From NCBI GenBank assembly GCA_016124895.1, contig WGMU01000019.1, positions 62,001 to 126,000 of the forward strand: a stretch of 64,000 bases of DNA, written 5' to 3'. Of the stretch, positions 33,816 through 42,948 are shown piece after piece. Source of the DNA: a bacterium (GTDB lineage: Bacteria > Planctomycetota > Planctomycetia > Planctomycetales > Planctomycetaceae). The notes below the pieces were generated by a model. It was not told where the DNA came from, searched no databases, and saw only the letters and a program-made list of their open reading frames with translations. The number at the start of each line of letters is the position of its first letter. Positions within the stretch are counted from its first letter, which is position 1. Made by a program: the position numbers and the translations under genes.

Positions 33816-34943
33816 TTACCCGAACCGCGGATCGGGTTCGAGGTCCGTGTTGAGGCGGTCGATGAGCTGTCTCAAGCGGCCGATGTGCCGACGGTCGAAA
33901 CGCATCCGCAGTCGCGGCAGGTGGCTGATGTGCGTCTCGTCGCTCTCGAATTCGTGCGTCGCCGACTTCTCGATGCGTCCCCGTGCCAGCAGGTCCTTGA
34001 AATCGTCGGTAAGCTGTTCGACGTACTCGTCCGACGGTTCGGCCCGCAGGCGCAGGACCAGACGATCGCGGATGTAGCGCATACTGTCATAGACGCGGTA
34101 AAAGTTCATGATCTCGTTGTAGGCCTCGTCAAGATCGTCGGTCACCAGAAACAGCGACATATCCTCAGGCGAGATCAACCCGGCCTCCAGAAACTGGCGC
34201 TCGACAAACTTCTGCCACTCTTTCCAGTACGACCCGCCCGGCTCGTCGATAAACACGATCGGCATCATGTCGCGCTTGCCGGTCTGGACCAGCGTCAGCG
34301 TTTCAAAGGCTTCGTCCTGAGTCCCGAAGCCGCCGGCAAACAGCGCGATCGCGTGAACCTCTTTGACGAACAGCAGCTTGCGCGTGAAGAAATACCGCAG
34401 GTTGATGAGCTTGCGGTCGCCCTCAATCACGGGATTCGCCCGCTGCTCGAACGGCAGCATGATGTTCACGCCCATCGCCATGTCGCGGCCGGCGCCGACG
34501 TGAGCCCCCTCCATGATGCCGCCACCGGCGCCGGTCACCACCATCCAGCCGGCATCGGCGAACAGCCGGCCGAAGTTCAACGCGTGCTGATACGCCGGTG
34601 CCTCGGACGGCGTGCGGGCCGAGCCGAACACCGTCACCTTCTTCGTCAGCCGGTAGTGAGAGAAGATCTTGAAGGCGTAGCGCAATTCACGCAGCGACCG
34701 CGAGAGAATCTTCAGATCGCCGATCGCGGTCTCGTCCTGTTCGAGCTTGTCGATCGTCGAGCGCAGGTCATTCAGCAGATCGTCCCGCGTGATGGGGCCG
34801 TGACGTCTGCCACGCCGCTGCGCCTCGTGCGTGCCTTCGTCGGCTGGCAGACTTTCGTCATCATCAGGACCAGCCTCGCCGGAGAGGTCAAACCCGGACC
34901 AGGACTGAGTAATGTCCGTGTCCGGGCTGTGGGGATCATCCAT
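33816..34943 (-). CDS. LOG-family Rossmann protein with long N- and C-terminal extensions
   Basis: 375 residues from the chosen ATG (ATG at 34964 is possible). An acidic N-terminal region (about 1-90) precedes the LOG domain at about 95-270: [35 protein letters not shown], the Arg-Lys in FFTRKLLF and [14 protein letters not shown], again with AGG for PGG as in the beta-CASP fusion. The C-terminal 110 residues ([22 protein letters not shown]..., [20 protein letters not shown]) are helical. LOG enzymes act as nucleotide phosphoribohydrolases. It is upstream of panC on the same strand; the STAS gene precedes it by 59 bases. Confidence 0.9.
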   Translation of the reverse strand: MDDPHSPDTDITQSWSGFDLSGEAGPDDDESLPADEGTHEAQRRGRRHGPITRDDLLNDLRSTIDKLEQDETAIGDLKILSRSLRELRYAFKIFSHYRLTKKVTVFGSARTPSEAPAYQHALNFGRLFADAGWMVVTGAGGGIMEGAHVGAGRDMAMGVNIMLPFEQRANPVIEGDRKLINLRYFFTRKLLFVKEVHAIALFAGGFGTQDEAFETLTLVQTGKRDMMPIVFIDEPGGSYWKEWQKFVERQFLEAGLISPEDMSLFLVTDDLDEAYNEIMNFYRVYDSMRYIRDRLVLRLRAEPSDEYVEQLTDDFKDLLARGRIEKSATHEFESDETHISHLPRLRMRFDRRHIGRLRQLIDRLNTDLEPDPRFG

Positions 34944-35002
34944 GAGGAAACCTCGCAGTCGCACGTTGATTCGTCAGGAAACCGGCGACCGGTCCAGTCC
35001 GC

Positions 35003-35368
35003 TCAGCCGGCGAGCGCTTCCAGCGCCTCTTCCCGTGTATCGTAAATCGCCCACAGGGTGTCGAGCGCCGTAATTCTCAGCAGTTCTTTGGCCAGATCGG
35101 TCGCTCCGCACAGGACCAGTTCCCCGCCGGCACTCTTGACCAGTTTGTGACACCGCAGCAGCAGTGCGAGAAACACCGACCCGAAGTAGCTGACCTCGCT
35201 GAGGTCGAAGACGACCATCGGAACTTCCATCTCGCGCATCGGCGTCATAATGACTTCCGCCGCCTGTTCGACGAGGTCCCATTTGAGGTTTTCGATATCG
35301 CTGGCTGGCGTGATGACAACCGTGTTGCCGTGCCAGTTGAGTTCAAAGGTTTCGTTAAAGTCCGACAT
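35003..35368 (-). CDS. STAS-domain anti-sigma factor antagonist-like protein
   Basis: 121 residues from the chosen ATG. One STAS fold: [46 protein letters not shown] with Ser at the position usually phosphorylated in SpoIIAA-like proteins (VSYFGS), and [22 protein letters not shown]. Such proteins release sigma factors by binding anti-sigma kinases, or act in other switches. No kinase partner is adjacent. The frame extends 12 residues upstream ([12 protein letters not shown]), which is an alternative start. Confidence 0.88.
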   Translation of the reverse strand: MSDFNETFELNWHGNTVVITPASDIENLKWDLVEQAAEVIMTPMREMEVPMVVFDLSEVSYFGSVFLALLLRCHKLVKSAGGELVLCGATDLAKELLRITALDTLWAIYDTREEALEALAG

Positions 35369-35470
35369 GCTGCGCTTCCGTGGTGCCCGAGTGCGGTCTG
35401 CCATCGACCGGCAATTCCGATCGTTGAAGGCGAGGAAACTATCAGGTCACGGATTGGCGGAGAAGCCGGG

Positions 35471-35929
35471 TTACTCGCCCGGAGTATCTGCACTCAGAGT
35501 GCTGCCCGGACGTTTCAGCACCAGTCCAGCCGCCAGGGCAAAAACGAGGTAGGCAGGCAGGTCGACGAACGGGAACCAGGCCGGGTGAGGGAGCGACGAG
35601 AGATTGATGATCCCGCACGCTGTGAAGAAGATCCCAACAATGAGAGCCGGTGCCGTAGAACGCCGGCCCGAGATCAGCATGGCGACAAGCGCGCCAACCA
35701 TGCAGCCGAGGCCGTGGCACACAGTCGCCAGCAGAAACGCACCGGCGGGCAGAGTACCAAACCACTCCTGCAGCCGCGTCACGTTCTCAGGCTCCTGACT
35801 CATGAAGTCGACGCCCTCAGGCACCGGGTAGACGAAGGCGCTCAACATGTGCAGGCCCATCATCACAACCATGCCAACCACGATTCCCGCCACGACACCG
35901 AGCACACTCAGGATGATTCGCTGGATCAT
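35471..35929 (-). CDS. Four-span membrane protein (hypothetical)
   Basis: 152 residues, not recognised. Four hydrophobic segments: IILSVLGVVAGIVVGMVVMMG, LPAGAFLLATVCHGLGCMVGALV, APALIVGIFFTACGIINLSSL and LPAYLVFALAAGLVL, with a soluble loop after the first. The C terminus (KRPGSTLSADTPGE) is polar. It lies about 100 bases upstream of the STAS gene on the same strand; a functional link is not shown. Confidence 0.75.
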   Translation of the reverse strand: MIQRIILSVLGVVAGIVVGMVVMMGLHMLSAFVYPVPEGVDFMSQEPENVTRLQEWFGTLPAGAFLLATVCHGLGCMVGALVAMLISGRRSTAPALIVGIFFTACGIINLSSLPHPAWFPFVDLPAYLVFALAAGLVLKRPGSTLSADTPGE

Positions 35930-36300
35930 GGATCACATTCTTTCAATCCCGAGACAATTCGGCCTGCGCCGCCATTGCAGCGTTACCTCACCAGTTGAGC
36001 TCAAAGGTTCTACTGAAAGTACAGAAACTATCAGGTCCCCCACCACCGTAGAAGCCGACTTATGTGGCTGGGAAATCCAATTCAGTTCCAGCCGCGCGAC
36101 TGTCGCCATCGAGTCAAGAAGTTCGAACTGCTCACGGACCGATACGGCATTACTCTGACTTGCAGGTACGCCGTCGACTGTCGCATGTCGCTAACTGGTC
36201 ATGACTTATTAACCACACAGGACGTTGACAGGCCATGTCCAGCATCGGATAAACCGAAAGAGCCGTTCGTGTTCTGGATCGAACTGGATATTGTCTTGAT
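35930..36300. other. Gap upstream of the orphan gene
   Basis: This 371-base stretch between a minus-strand and a plus-strand gene shows lower GC from about 36050 onward, like the following gene. I see no feature I can name in it. Confidence 0.4.
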
Positions 36301-36948
36301 ATGTCAGAGGTCGCCTTAGTCGTGACGCCACGCATGCATCTCGAGTTCGCATCGGCCTCACCGGTCGCCGCCATTCTGCGTCGAGGCCCAACGAGTTGGG
36401 TGCGGCTTCTTGCATGGAACACACTGACTGATGTGATCGAAGCTGGTTCCTGGTTTCATGGCAGAATCTCCGACGACGGATGCAGTGTCTCTCCCGATGG
36501 GAAGTTATTTGCCTATCGGGCCACGAAGTACCATGGGCAAAAGACTCGCAGTGTTGATTACGCATGGACAGCCGTCAGCAAACTTCCGTGGTTGACTGCT
36601 TTGGCGTTGTGGCCGCAATCAGGAACTTGGGGCGGGCGAGCAAAGTTTGTTGACAACAGGTCCCTCATTATCGATTGCCCCCACTGGGAGTCATTGGCGA
36701 CAAATGACCGGTTACCTGAAGGATTTGTGGTTTATCCAAGGTGGATCGGTGTCGGTGCGCCAGAACAATCTCTACCGTTGGTGCCGACTTCGGAGGCCTC
36801 ATTTGATGGAACGAATGGAGTCGATCCCCTTGGTCGAAGTTTTGAATACGTTGATGGCAGGATAGAACGCGACGGCCAGGTCATTGTTGACCTACAGGCT
36901 ATGGTGCCAGAGCCTCAACGTGCTCCCGAATATGCCTACACTTGGTGA
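36301..36948 (+). CDS. Orphan hypothetical protein with atypical base composition
   Basis: 215 residues, no family recognised and no clear ribosome binding site. The sequence is Trp/Pro-rich with beta-type segments (GRISDDGCSVSPDGKLFAYRATKYH, RAKFVDNRSLIIDCPHWESL, RSFEYVDGRIERDGQVIVDLQ); the first looks like a beta-propeller-style SPDGKLFAY strand. No signal peptide or membrane span. Its GC and codon use are visibly lower than its neighbours, and it sits next to a RAYT transposase, so recent acquisition is likely. Such proteins often come from polymorphic or immunity-type gene pools, but nothing here proves that. Confidence 0.65.
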   Translation: MSEVALVVTPRMHLEFASASPVAAILRRGPTSWVRLLAWNTLTDVIEAGSWFHGRISDDGCSVSPDGKLFAYRATKYHGQKTRSVDYAWTAVSKLPWLTALALWPQSGTWGGRAKFVDNRSLIIDCPHWESLATNDRLPEGFVVYPRWIGVGAPEQSLPLVPTSEASFDGTNGVDPLGRSFEYVDGRIERDGQVIVDLQAMVPEPQRAPEYAYTW

Positions 36949-37062
36949 AGCGACGTAACCAGTGCCGCCAAGCTTTGCAGGGTGTGTCAAGTCGGCACGT
37001 TGATCTTTGAGTAGCGTCGACTGACTGTGCGGTGCCGAATGGTCTTGTCGCGTCGATCAACT

Positions 37063-37085
37063 CTGGCCGGCGCCGACGCACCATC
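37063..37085 (+). repeat. Left inverted repeat of the RAYT unit
   Basis: 23 bases containing CCGGCGCCGACGCACCATC. It is the inverted counterpart of 37666-37688 with one mismatch and lies just before the RAYT start codon. Confidence 0.8.
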
Positions 37086-37103
37086 CCTCTCAAGGAGAAT
37101 CCC

Positions 37104-37658
37104 GTGCCGGACTATTGGCGGTGGTGCGTGGCAGGCGGGGCGTTCTTTTTTAAGCTGGTTACGTGCGAACGGCGGCGATTCCTGATCGAGGAACTTCCGC
37201 GACGCTATCTTCGCGAGGCCATTGCGACTGTTCGCCGTGATTTCCCCTTCGAGATCGTTGCCATTGTGCTGCTGCCCGACCATCTGCATACAGTCTGGAC
37301 ACTGCCTCGCGGCGATGATCGCTACGCCACTCGCTGGCGACGCATCAAGGAAGAGTTCACCGAAACGTATCTCGCTGACGGAAGCGTGGAACTGCCTGTT
37401 TCGGAAGCGCGCCGCAAACGTAATGAACGCGGAGTCTGGCAGCGACGGTTCTGGGAGCATACCGTCCATTACGAGGATGATCTCAAACGCTGCGTCGACT
37501 ACATCCACTGGAATCCGAAGAAACGCGGTTATGTGACGCGTGTTCGTGACTGGGAGTTTTCAACATTTCACCGGCTCGTCGAGCGCGGCGAATATGATCT
37601 CGATTGGGGTTCGGCCGATCCGGTCTCCGAGTTTGATTCAGCGGAGTGGGGCGAATGA
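37104..37658 (+). CDS. REP-associated tyrosine transposase (RAYT, Y1_Tnp)
   Basis: 184 residues. GTG at 37104 is chosen because a perfect AAGGAG lies seven bases upstream and the protein then opens MPDYWRWCVAGGAFFFKLVT, the typical RAYT start. The HUH metal motif is LLPDHLHTVW, the catalytic Tyr lies in CVDYIHWNPKKRG, and KEEFTETYL plus WQRRFWEHTV are family segments. RAYTs are single-copy domesticated IS200/IS605-type transposases that mobilise REP sequences. The gene is framed by 23-bp inverted repeats only 18 bases before and 7 bases after the coding region. Confidence 0.93.
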   Translation: MPDYWRWCVAGGAFFFKLVTCERRRFLIEELPRRYLREAIATVRRDFPFEIVAIVLLPDHLHTVWTLPRGDDRYATRWRRIKEEFTETYLADGSVELPVSEARRKRNERGVWQRRFWEHTVHYEDDLKRCVDYIHWNPKKRGYVTRVRDWEFSTFHRLVERGEYDLDWGSADPVSEFDSAEWGE

Positions 37659-37665
37659 ACAGCGC

Positions 37666-37688
37666 GATGGTGCGTCGGCGCCGGTCAG
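37666..37688 (-). repeat. Right inverted repeat of the RAYT unit
   Basis: 23 bases starting GATGGTGCGTCGGCGCCGG, inverted relative to 37063-37085 with one mismatch, seven bases after the RAYT stop codon. Confidence 0.8.
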
Positions 37689-37793
37689 TCAAAAGTTCCT
37701 GGCGTTTGCTGGTGCGTGAGTTGCTGGAGCATTGAGACCTTTCAGACGGACGGCTTGACAGCACCCTACGTCATTGCTGCACGGGAGATACCA

Positions 37794-38222
37794 ATGTCGG
37801 CGAAGAAGGCTGTGAGTAAACGTGCTCATGCAAAGGGCACGACCAGGAATGCCACGAAGAAAAAGGCGGCGCGGCCTCGGACGGCGAAGGTGGACGGGGA
37901 AAACGCCGTGCTGGCGAACCTGGCTGAGATGCCGCAGCCGGATCGTTCGCTGGGCGAGCGGCTTCATGCGATTATCAAAGCCGCCGCGCCGGACCTCGTG
38001 CCGAGGCTCTGGTACGGGATGCCTGCGTATTCCAAAGACGGCAAGGTCGTCTGCTTCTTCCAGAGCGCGGCGAAGTTCAAAACGAGATACGCGACGCTCG
38101 GCTTCATGCACGAGGCCAACCTCGACGACGGCGCCCTGTGGCCGGTTGCTTTCGCACTGACGGACCTGACCGCCGCCGAAGAGGCGAAGGTCGCCTCGCT
38201 TGTGAAGAAAGCCGTGAGCTGA
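37794..38222 (+). CDS. DUF1801 (YdhG-like) protein
   Basis: 142 residues; GGGAGA precedes the ATG. A Lys/Arg/Ala-rich N-terminal tail (about 1-32) looks like a nucleic-acid-binding extension, and is followed by a DUF1801 domain: [50 protein letters not shown], then [24 protein letters not shown]1801 folds like frataxin/YdhG; function is not settled. It ends near the convergent pspA gene, separated by a MITE-like repeat. Confidence 0.88.
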   Translation: MSAKKAVSKRAHAKGTTRNATKKKAARPRTAKVDGENAVLANLAEMPQPDRSLGERLHAIIKAAAPDLVPRLWYGMPAYSKDGKVVCFFQSAAKFKTRYATLGFMHEANLDDGALWPVAFALTDLTAAEEAKVASLVKKAVS

Positions 38223-38235
38223 AGCGGGTGACCTT

Positions 38236-38350
38236 CATTCTCGATCTCATGCTCTGCGTGGGAATGTCCGCGCCACCGCTCTGCGGCGATTCCGGATGCG
38301 GAGCGCCCCTGCCTGGCGTTCTCACGCAGAGCGTGGGAACGAGAAGAATG
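38236..38350. repeat. MITE-like inverted repeat (GCTCTGCGTGGGAA family)
   Basis: The left arm CATTCTCGATCTCATGCTCT... and the right arm ...CGTTCTCACGCAGAGCGTGG... are imperfect inverted copies about 31-34 bases long, enclosing about 50 bases that themselves pair (CCGCTCTGCGGCG, GCGGAGCGCC). The element lies between two convergent genes. Units built on GCTCTGCGTGGGAAC are common intergenic repeats in several phyla. Confidence 0.75.
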
Positions 38351-38534
38351 TGGACTGAATTCCTGCGAACCCAGCTACGGCAAACAGCGGCAGGGTCAAT
38401 CGCCAGGAAGCTTTATCGTGCCGGCGTGTCGGCTGCGAGGGACGCGAATGCGGTCGATCTGCCACCAGGAGTGCAGAAGCTGCCGGACGACCTTGAGCAA
38501 GCTTCGAAACGCACGTGAAGTCGACGGCAGCATC

Positions 38535-39218
38535 TCAGGCCTCCTGGGCGGCGAGCTGTTGTTTCAAGGACTCGAATTCCGACTGCAGGCGGTCGCGGCG
38601 TTCGTCGGCGGCGAAGCGGCCGGCGAGTTCTTCCGCGTCCGGGTCGCGTCCGTCGAGTCGGTCGCGGGCTTCGCTCAGTGCTTCCGCGCGGTCGACGCGT
38701 TCTTCCAGACGAGAGAACTCGGCGAACGCTGACGAACTGCCTGCGTGGTCGAGGGCCTTGTTGATTCGCTCGGAAGACTCCGCCCGAGCGAGCCGCGCGA
38801 CGAGCAGCGTCCGCTTGTGCCGCGCCTGTCGGATGCGGTCTTCAAGTTCGCGATACGACGTCTGCAGACGCTCGACCTGCACGCGCTGCGTTTCGTAACC
38901 GGTTTCGAGCGTTGCGACGCGCTCCTCGCACCGCAGCTTCTGATCGAGCGCGTCCTTCGCCGCCGATTCGTTGCCGCGCTGAATCGCCGAGTGAGCCCGG
39001 CGCAGCCAAGTGTCGATCTCGCCGCGTGCGGTTTCGATCTGCTTCGAGAGCTGAATCTCGTCCGCAACAGCAGCCGCCACGGATTCCCGCACGGCGGCGA
39101 GTTCCTCCTCCATGTCGCAAATGAGCTGATGCAGCATCCGCTCGGGGTCTTCGATCTTTTCCCGCAACGACGAGATGCTGGTTTTCATGACGAGCGTGAA
39201 GCGGTCGATGAGTTTCAT
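38535..39218 (-). CDS. pspA: PspA/IM30 family membrane-stress protein
   Basis: 227 residues, normal for PspA/Vipp1, which coats and stabilises stressed inner membranes as ESCRT-III-like polymers. It starts with a short amphipathic helix (MKLIDRFTLVMKTSISSLREKIEDPERML), then long coiled-coil helices (QLICDMEEELAAVRESVAAAV..., CEERVATLETGYETQRVQVERLQTSYRELEDRI) and a Glu/Arg-rich end. AAGGA precedes the ATG. It follows the giant membrane protein gene by 88 bases on the same strand, probably as one transcript. No pspF-type gene or sigma-54 promoter is seen immediately upstream of the operon. Confidence 0.92.
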   Translation of the reverse strand: MKLIDRFTLVMKTSISSLREKIEDPERMLHQLICDMEEELAAVRESVAAAVADEIQLSKQIETARGEIDTWLRRAHSAIQRGNESAAKDALDQKLRCEERVATLETGYETQRVQVERLQTSYRELEDRIRQARHKRTLLVARLARAESSERINKALDHAGSSSAFAEFSRLEERVDRAEALSEARDRLDGRDPDAEELAGRFAADERRDRLQSEFESLKQQLAAQEA

Positions 39219-39306
39219 GGTGGTAATCCTTGAAAGGGAACAGGGAATCGCGAGAAGGGAGCAGCAAAACAGCCGGACCCAGTGCAGCGAGTTCCGGCAG
39301 CCGGGA

Positions 39307-42300
39307 TCAGTTCCAGGTTTCGAGTTCCGCCGCGAGCAGGCGGACTCGCTGCTGCAGCAGTTCGCGGTGGCGTTCGCACCAGGCGGCCAGGCCGATCACC
39401 AGCAGGCCGAGGCTGATGCCGGCGATCCACAGAATGCTCGGGTTGTCGATGCTGCCTCGAACGACCATCGCGATCAGGTCGGCGGCAAGAAACGCCGTGC
39501 CCGTATACATGAGGGCTCGAATGCGGAGACCCATCGCCAGCAGCGTGATGCCGACAGCCGCGACCATCAGCGTGAAGAGGTGCAGCCAGCTCCCGCCGAC
39601 AATGTGAAACGTCGGCGAGACCAGAATCACCAGAGCCCCGACGTAACGCAGCGGGTTGAGCGTCTTCGCCGGCAGTTCGTTCCGCAGCAGTTCAACCAGA
39701 CCCAGCAGCGAGATGCCCAGCGGGATCATGAAAAACTGCGGGTCGGTCCAGCTCAGCTCGTTCCACAGCAAAGCGAACGCGACGTTCAGAATCACCGCCG
39801 AGCCAACCAGCAGGCCGGAGCTTTTCCGTTCGAGCCCACGCCAGAAATAGAACGCCGCCGCAAGCAGCAGCGCGAAGCTGTTCATGCCCAGCCAGATCGA
39901 CACGCTACCCGCAATGTGTCGGCCAAGTCCGATCACTACAGTCAGCGCCGGCAGGCAATGTCCGGCCAGAGCCAGCGGCCCGCTCAGCACTTGCGTACGT
40001 GGCGACCGTTCCGCCACATGAGCGATCACCGCAGCGGCGAATCCGGTTCCGAGCACCGCGAACATGCTCAGTCCGCTGCCGAACGAGATGACTCCGCACA
40101 GCGCCAGATAACTGACGCCGAGCGTGATGATCGCTTCGGTCAGCCAGACGTGCTCGGTCGCGGACAGGCTGTTCTTTGAGTCTCGAACAGCTTTGTTTGC
40201 GAGCGATGGCTGCTCGACGGGGATGAACGCCCCATTACCGGTCGGCAATTCGATCGACGACCCGTTCGACAGACGCAGCGCCGACAGAACGGCATCAGCA
40301 GCCAGTGTCAGAAACGTCGCAGCGGCGAACGCGGCTTCCAGTCCGGTCAGCTCCGTTTCCAGAGAGAACAAAGCCGCGAGCAGTGCCGCACTCGCCACGC
40401 ACTTCAGCAGCATTCGATGCACGACGATCAGCTCGGTGATTTCGTGACAGCCGCGCCATAGCGTCTTCTGCCAGCCGAGAGCCAGAATGGTTGCCGCCAG
40501 CGCGACGGGGATTGCCACTGGAGCGAACGCTGTCAGCGTGACGTCGAGCAGCGAGTTCAGTGTCGGGCAGCAGCACTGAATCAGCACGCACAGCAGTTGC
40601 CAGTTGACGAGCATCAGTGCGAGCGCCCGCATCGTCGTCTGCCGTCGCACGGCAGCGAGGATCAGCAACCCGGTCAGAGCAATTCCGCCAGCCACTCGGA
40701 TCGGTGTGCTGAAGACGAGCAGCGAAGCCGTTGCCGTCAGAGCGAGGATCGACAACGCCGAGGACATCAGCGTGATGCGCGTTGACTCGCTCAGCAGCCG
40801 CGGGGACCGGGCGGTCAGAACGGTCAGCAGAGACACGCCGCTCCACACAGCCGGCAGCCAGGCAAAAACGGCTTCGCGACCGAACAGTTCGACACTCGCA
40901 GCCCCGACGGTTGTCTGCAGTCCGCTCCAGCCGAGCACGATCAACCATTGCGCCTCAAACCGGCGCGACGCGTCGAACGCCCACAAAACAGCGGCCACAG
41001 CCGGGAACCACAACTCGAAGGATATGCCCATCGCGAGCGTACTGAGCCAGTTCGGAAGCAGCACGCCGGTCGTGATGAGCAGCATCGCCGCGAAGGAAAT
41101 CCGTCGCGCTGGCTCGGCAAACACTCCGAGCACAGGACCGCGGAGCCACGGTCCGCTCAACCACAGCAGCGTCTGGATCGCCGTGACCAGAGTGATGATC
41201 GCCGTCAGCGACCAGCCAGCCACCAACGCCAGCACTCCTGAAGCGACGCTTGCAAAACTCAGCGCGAGTTCCGGGACGAGCTTCCGTCGTTGCACGATTG
41301 CGTGTGCGAACAGAGAGACCACGATCAACCCGCCGGACAACGGTGCGACTTCGGGCAGATGCAGAAACGCGCTGATGAGCCAGCCGCCAGCGATCGCCAT
41401 CAGCGTCAGCAGCGACGTCAGGCTGCAAAGCTGAGTCGCGCCTTCCCGTTGCTTGACTGGCAGCCAGCGAGCAACGTGGCGATCAATCAACGAGCCAGGA
41501 AACAGCAACAGTCCAGACGCGACGGTCAACGGCAGCAGTGGCAACTCGGAATGCGGAGCGACCAGCAGGACGGTTGTCAGAAACGTCGTGCAGCTCAAAG
41601 CCGCTCCGCACCATGCGGCGACGCCGAGACCGATCGCCGTGCGACTGCGGAACAGCGACGCGTGCAGAGCGAACAATGCCACCGACGCAAGGCTCACCGG
41701 GAAGATCGCTTTTGCGTGCGTCAATGAGACAGTCAGCAGCAGCGTGCCGAGTCCGATCGCAAAGTGCATCAGCGGGGCAGCGAACAGGGCGCGATCGCGT
41801 CGTGCCAATTGTTTCGCCAGGACAGTCAAGCCGGCCAGCAGAGGGAAGTACGTCAGTCCGTAAAACGCAATCGGCAGTCGAGCTTCGTGGACGGCGGTCG
41901 CGCTGTGTTCGACAAGCTGCCGCGCGAGGTCGCGGAAAAAAACCGGTGAACTCTGATACGCGACCAGAACGGCAGCGAGCATTGCCCAGACGAATGCTCG
42001 GTTCTGCGTGCGATGAGCGACGATGCCGAGCAGGAGTGCGGCGAGCGTTGCTGTCGGGACGAGGGCCACTCCGTGCGGAAAGTTCAGCGCGGACAGACAG
42101 AGGCCCGTCGCGGTCAGGGCCAGGCCGAGAAAGATCGGCAGGACGATGCTCCACGGCAGCGGGCGTTCGAGCTGGCCATGCGCCTGCAGAAAGACGCGGG
42201 TCAGTGAGTCGACGGCCAGCAGCACAGGGATCGCGGTCAGCACGCAGCCAAAGCCGATCCACTCGTACGAAATCCGGGACGCAAGGCTGCTTGCAAACAG

Positions 42301-42948
42301 CGTCAGATACTGACCACACAGCAGCAGGATCGGAAAGAAGCCATAGATGCGTGGCAGACGGTACTCCTCAGTCAGCCAGAAGACGTGCCGGTTGACTTTG
42401 ATCGCTCCGATAGCGAATACCGCCCACAGCAGCAGAGCGACCCAGACGGCGGCAGTCGTTGACACGGCTGGCAGCACAGCAGCGGCCAGACACAGCGTGC
42501 AGTAACTGACCAGAAACGTCGGTTGCGATGATCTCAGCAGATGGCGAAAGACGCGTCCGGCGGCGAGAAATGCGAACACGCTGTTCGCTACCATCACTGC
42601 CAGTGCGGTCGCGTGCGTAAGAAAACCGTCGACGTGAATCCAGCGCAGAACGTGAAAACTGAGAGGGATCAGCAGCACGGTCAGCGCCATCAGACCAGTG
42701 CCGGTTTTCCGCAGGCCCAGCGAGTGAAAACTGATCTGTCCGGCGACGTGAATGCCTGCGGTATAACCCAGCAGGATCAGCGACTTCCACAGTGGCGTGC
42801 AGGTATCCCAATGCGACGTGACGAGCATCAGCGACGATCCCAGCAAGATCATGATGCCGACGCCGAGCATCCATTTGATGCTCTGCTCCTGAAAGAACAC
42901 TTCGAGGAACCGACCGAACAGAGACCGCTGTTCGCTGCTGGCACTCAT
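39307..42948 (-). CDS. Giant polytopic membrane protein upstream of pspA
   Basis: 1213 residues, not recognised. After a short cytoplasmic N terminus (SASSEQRSLFGRFLEVFFQEQ) the chain is an almost unbroken series of hydrophobic helices, roughly 35-40 by eye, with short charged loops and only one longer polar loop near residue 900-930 (ELPTGNGAFIPVEQPSLANKAVRDSKNSL). It ends with a cytoplasmic basic/amphipathic helix (WCERHRELLQQRVRLLAAELETWN). The size and span count recall actinobacterial SCO7613-like or DUF2157-like proteins, but I cannot claim homology. Position directly before pspA suggests a role in membrane integrity or as the stress sensor or client. Confidence 0.85.
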   Translation of the reverse strand: MSASSEQRSLFGRFLEVFFQEQSIKWMLGVGIMILLGSSLMLVTSHWDTCTPLWKSLILLGYTAGIHVAGQISFHSLGLRKTGTGLMALTVLLIPLSFHVLRWIHVDGFLTHATALAVMVANSVFAFLAAGRVFRHLLRSSQPTFLVSYCTLCLAAAVLPAVSTTAAVWVALLLWAVFAIGAIKVNRHVFWLTEEYRLPRIYGFFPILLLCGQYLTLFASSLASRISYEWIGFGCVLTAIPVLLAVDSLTRVFLQAHGQLERPLPWSIVLPIFLGLALTATGLCLSALNFPHGVALVPTATLAALLLGIVAHRTQNRAFVWAMLAAVLVAYQSSPVFFRDLARQLVEHSATAVHEARLPIAFYGLTYFPLLAGLTVLAKQLARRDRALFAAPLMHFAIGLGTLLLTVSLTHAKAIFPVSLASVALFALHASLFRSRTAIGLGVAAWCGAALSCTTFLTTVLLVAPHSELPLLPLTVASGLLLFPGSLIDRHVARWLPVKQREGATQLCSLTSLLTLMAIAGGWLISAFLHLPEVAPLSGGLIVVSLFAHAIVQRRKLVPELALSFASVASGVLALVAGWSLTAIITLVTAIQTLLWLSGPWLRGPVLGVFAEPARRISFAAMLLITTGVLLPNWLSTLAMGISFELWFPAVAAVLWAFDASRRFEAQWLIVLGWSGLQTTVGAASVELFGREAVFAWLPAVWSGVSLLTVLTARSPRLLSESTRITLMSSALSILALTATASLLVFSTPIRVAGGIALTGLLILAAVRRQTTMRALALMLVNWQLLCVLIQCCCPTLNSLLDVTLTAFAPVAIPVALAATILALGWQKTLWRGCHEITELIVVHRMLLKCVASAALLAALFSLETELTGLEAAFAAATFLTLAADAVLSALRLSNGSSIELPTGNGAFIPVEQPSLANKAVRDSKNSLSATEHVWLTEAIITLGVSYLALCGVISFGSGLSMFAVLGTGFAAAVIAHVAERSPRTQVLSGPLALAGHCLPALTVVIGLGRHIAGSVSIWLGMNSFALLLAAAFYFWRGLERKSSGLLVGSAVILNVAFALLWNELSWTDPQFFMIPLGISLLGLVELLRNELPAKTLNPLRYVGALVILVSPTFHIVGGSWLHLFTLMVAAVGITLLAMGLRIRALMYTGTAFLAADLIAMVVRGSIDNPSILWIAGISLGLLVIGLAAWCERHRELLQQRVRLLAAELETWN

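Larger units (their letters stand above)
37063..37688 (+). mobile_element. RAYT unit with flanking inverted repeats
   Basis: The unit comprises the RAYT gene and its two 23-bp inverted repeats. The shared word GACGCACC also forms the palindrome at 1592-1609. Whether the unit moves as a whole is unknown; RAYTs normally act on REPs elsewhere. Confidence 0.7.

Noticed and set aside
33705-35045. 446-codon open frame antisense to the LOG gene
   Set aside because: Overlaps a clear LOG domain on the other strand and spans a palindromic repeat and the panC start; no motif.
35360-35380. Sigma-54-like element before the STAS gene
   Set aside because: GGGCAC-N5-AAGC has a poor -12 box and would start transcription inside the coding region.
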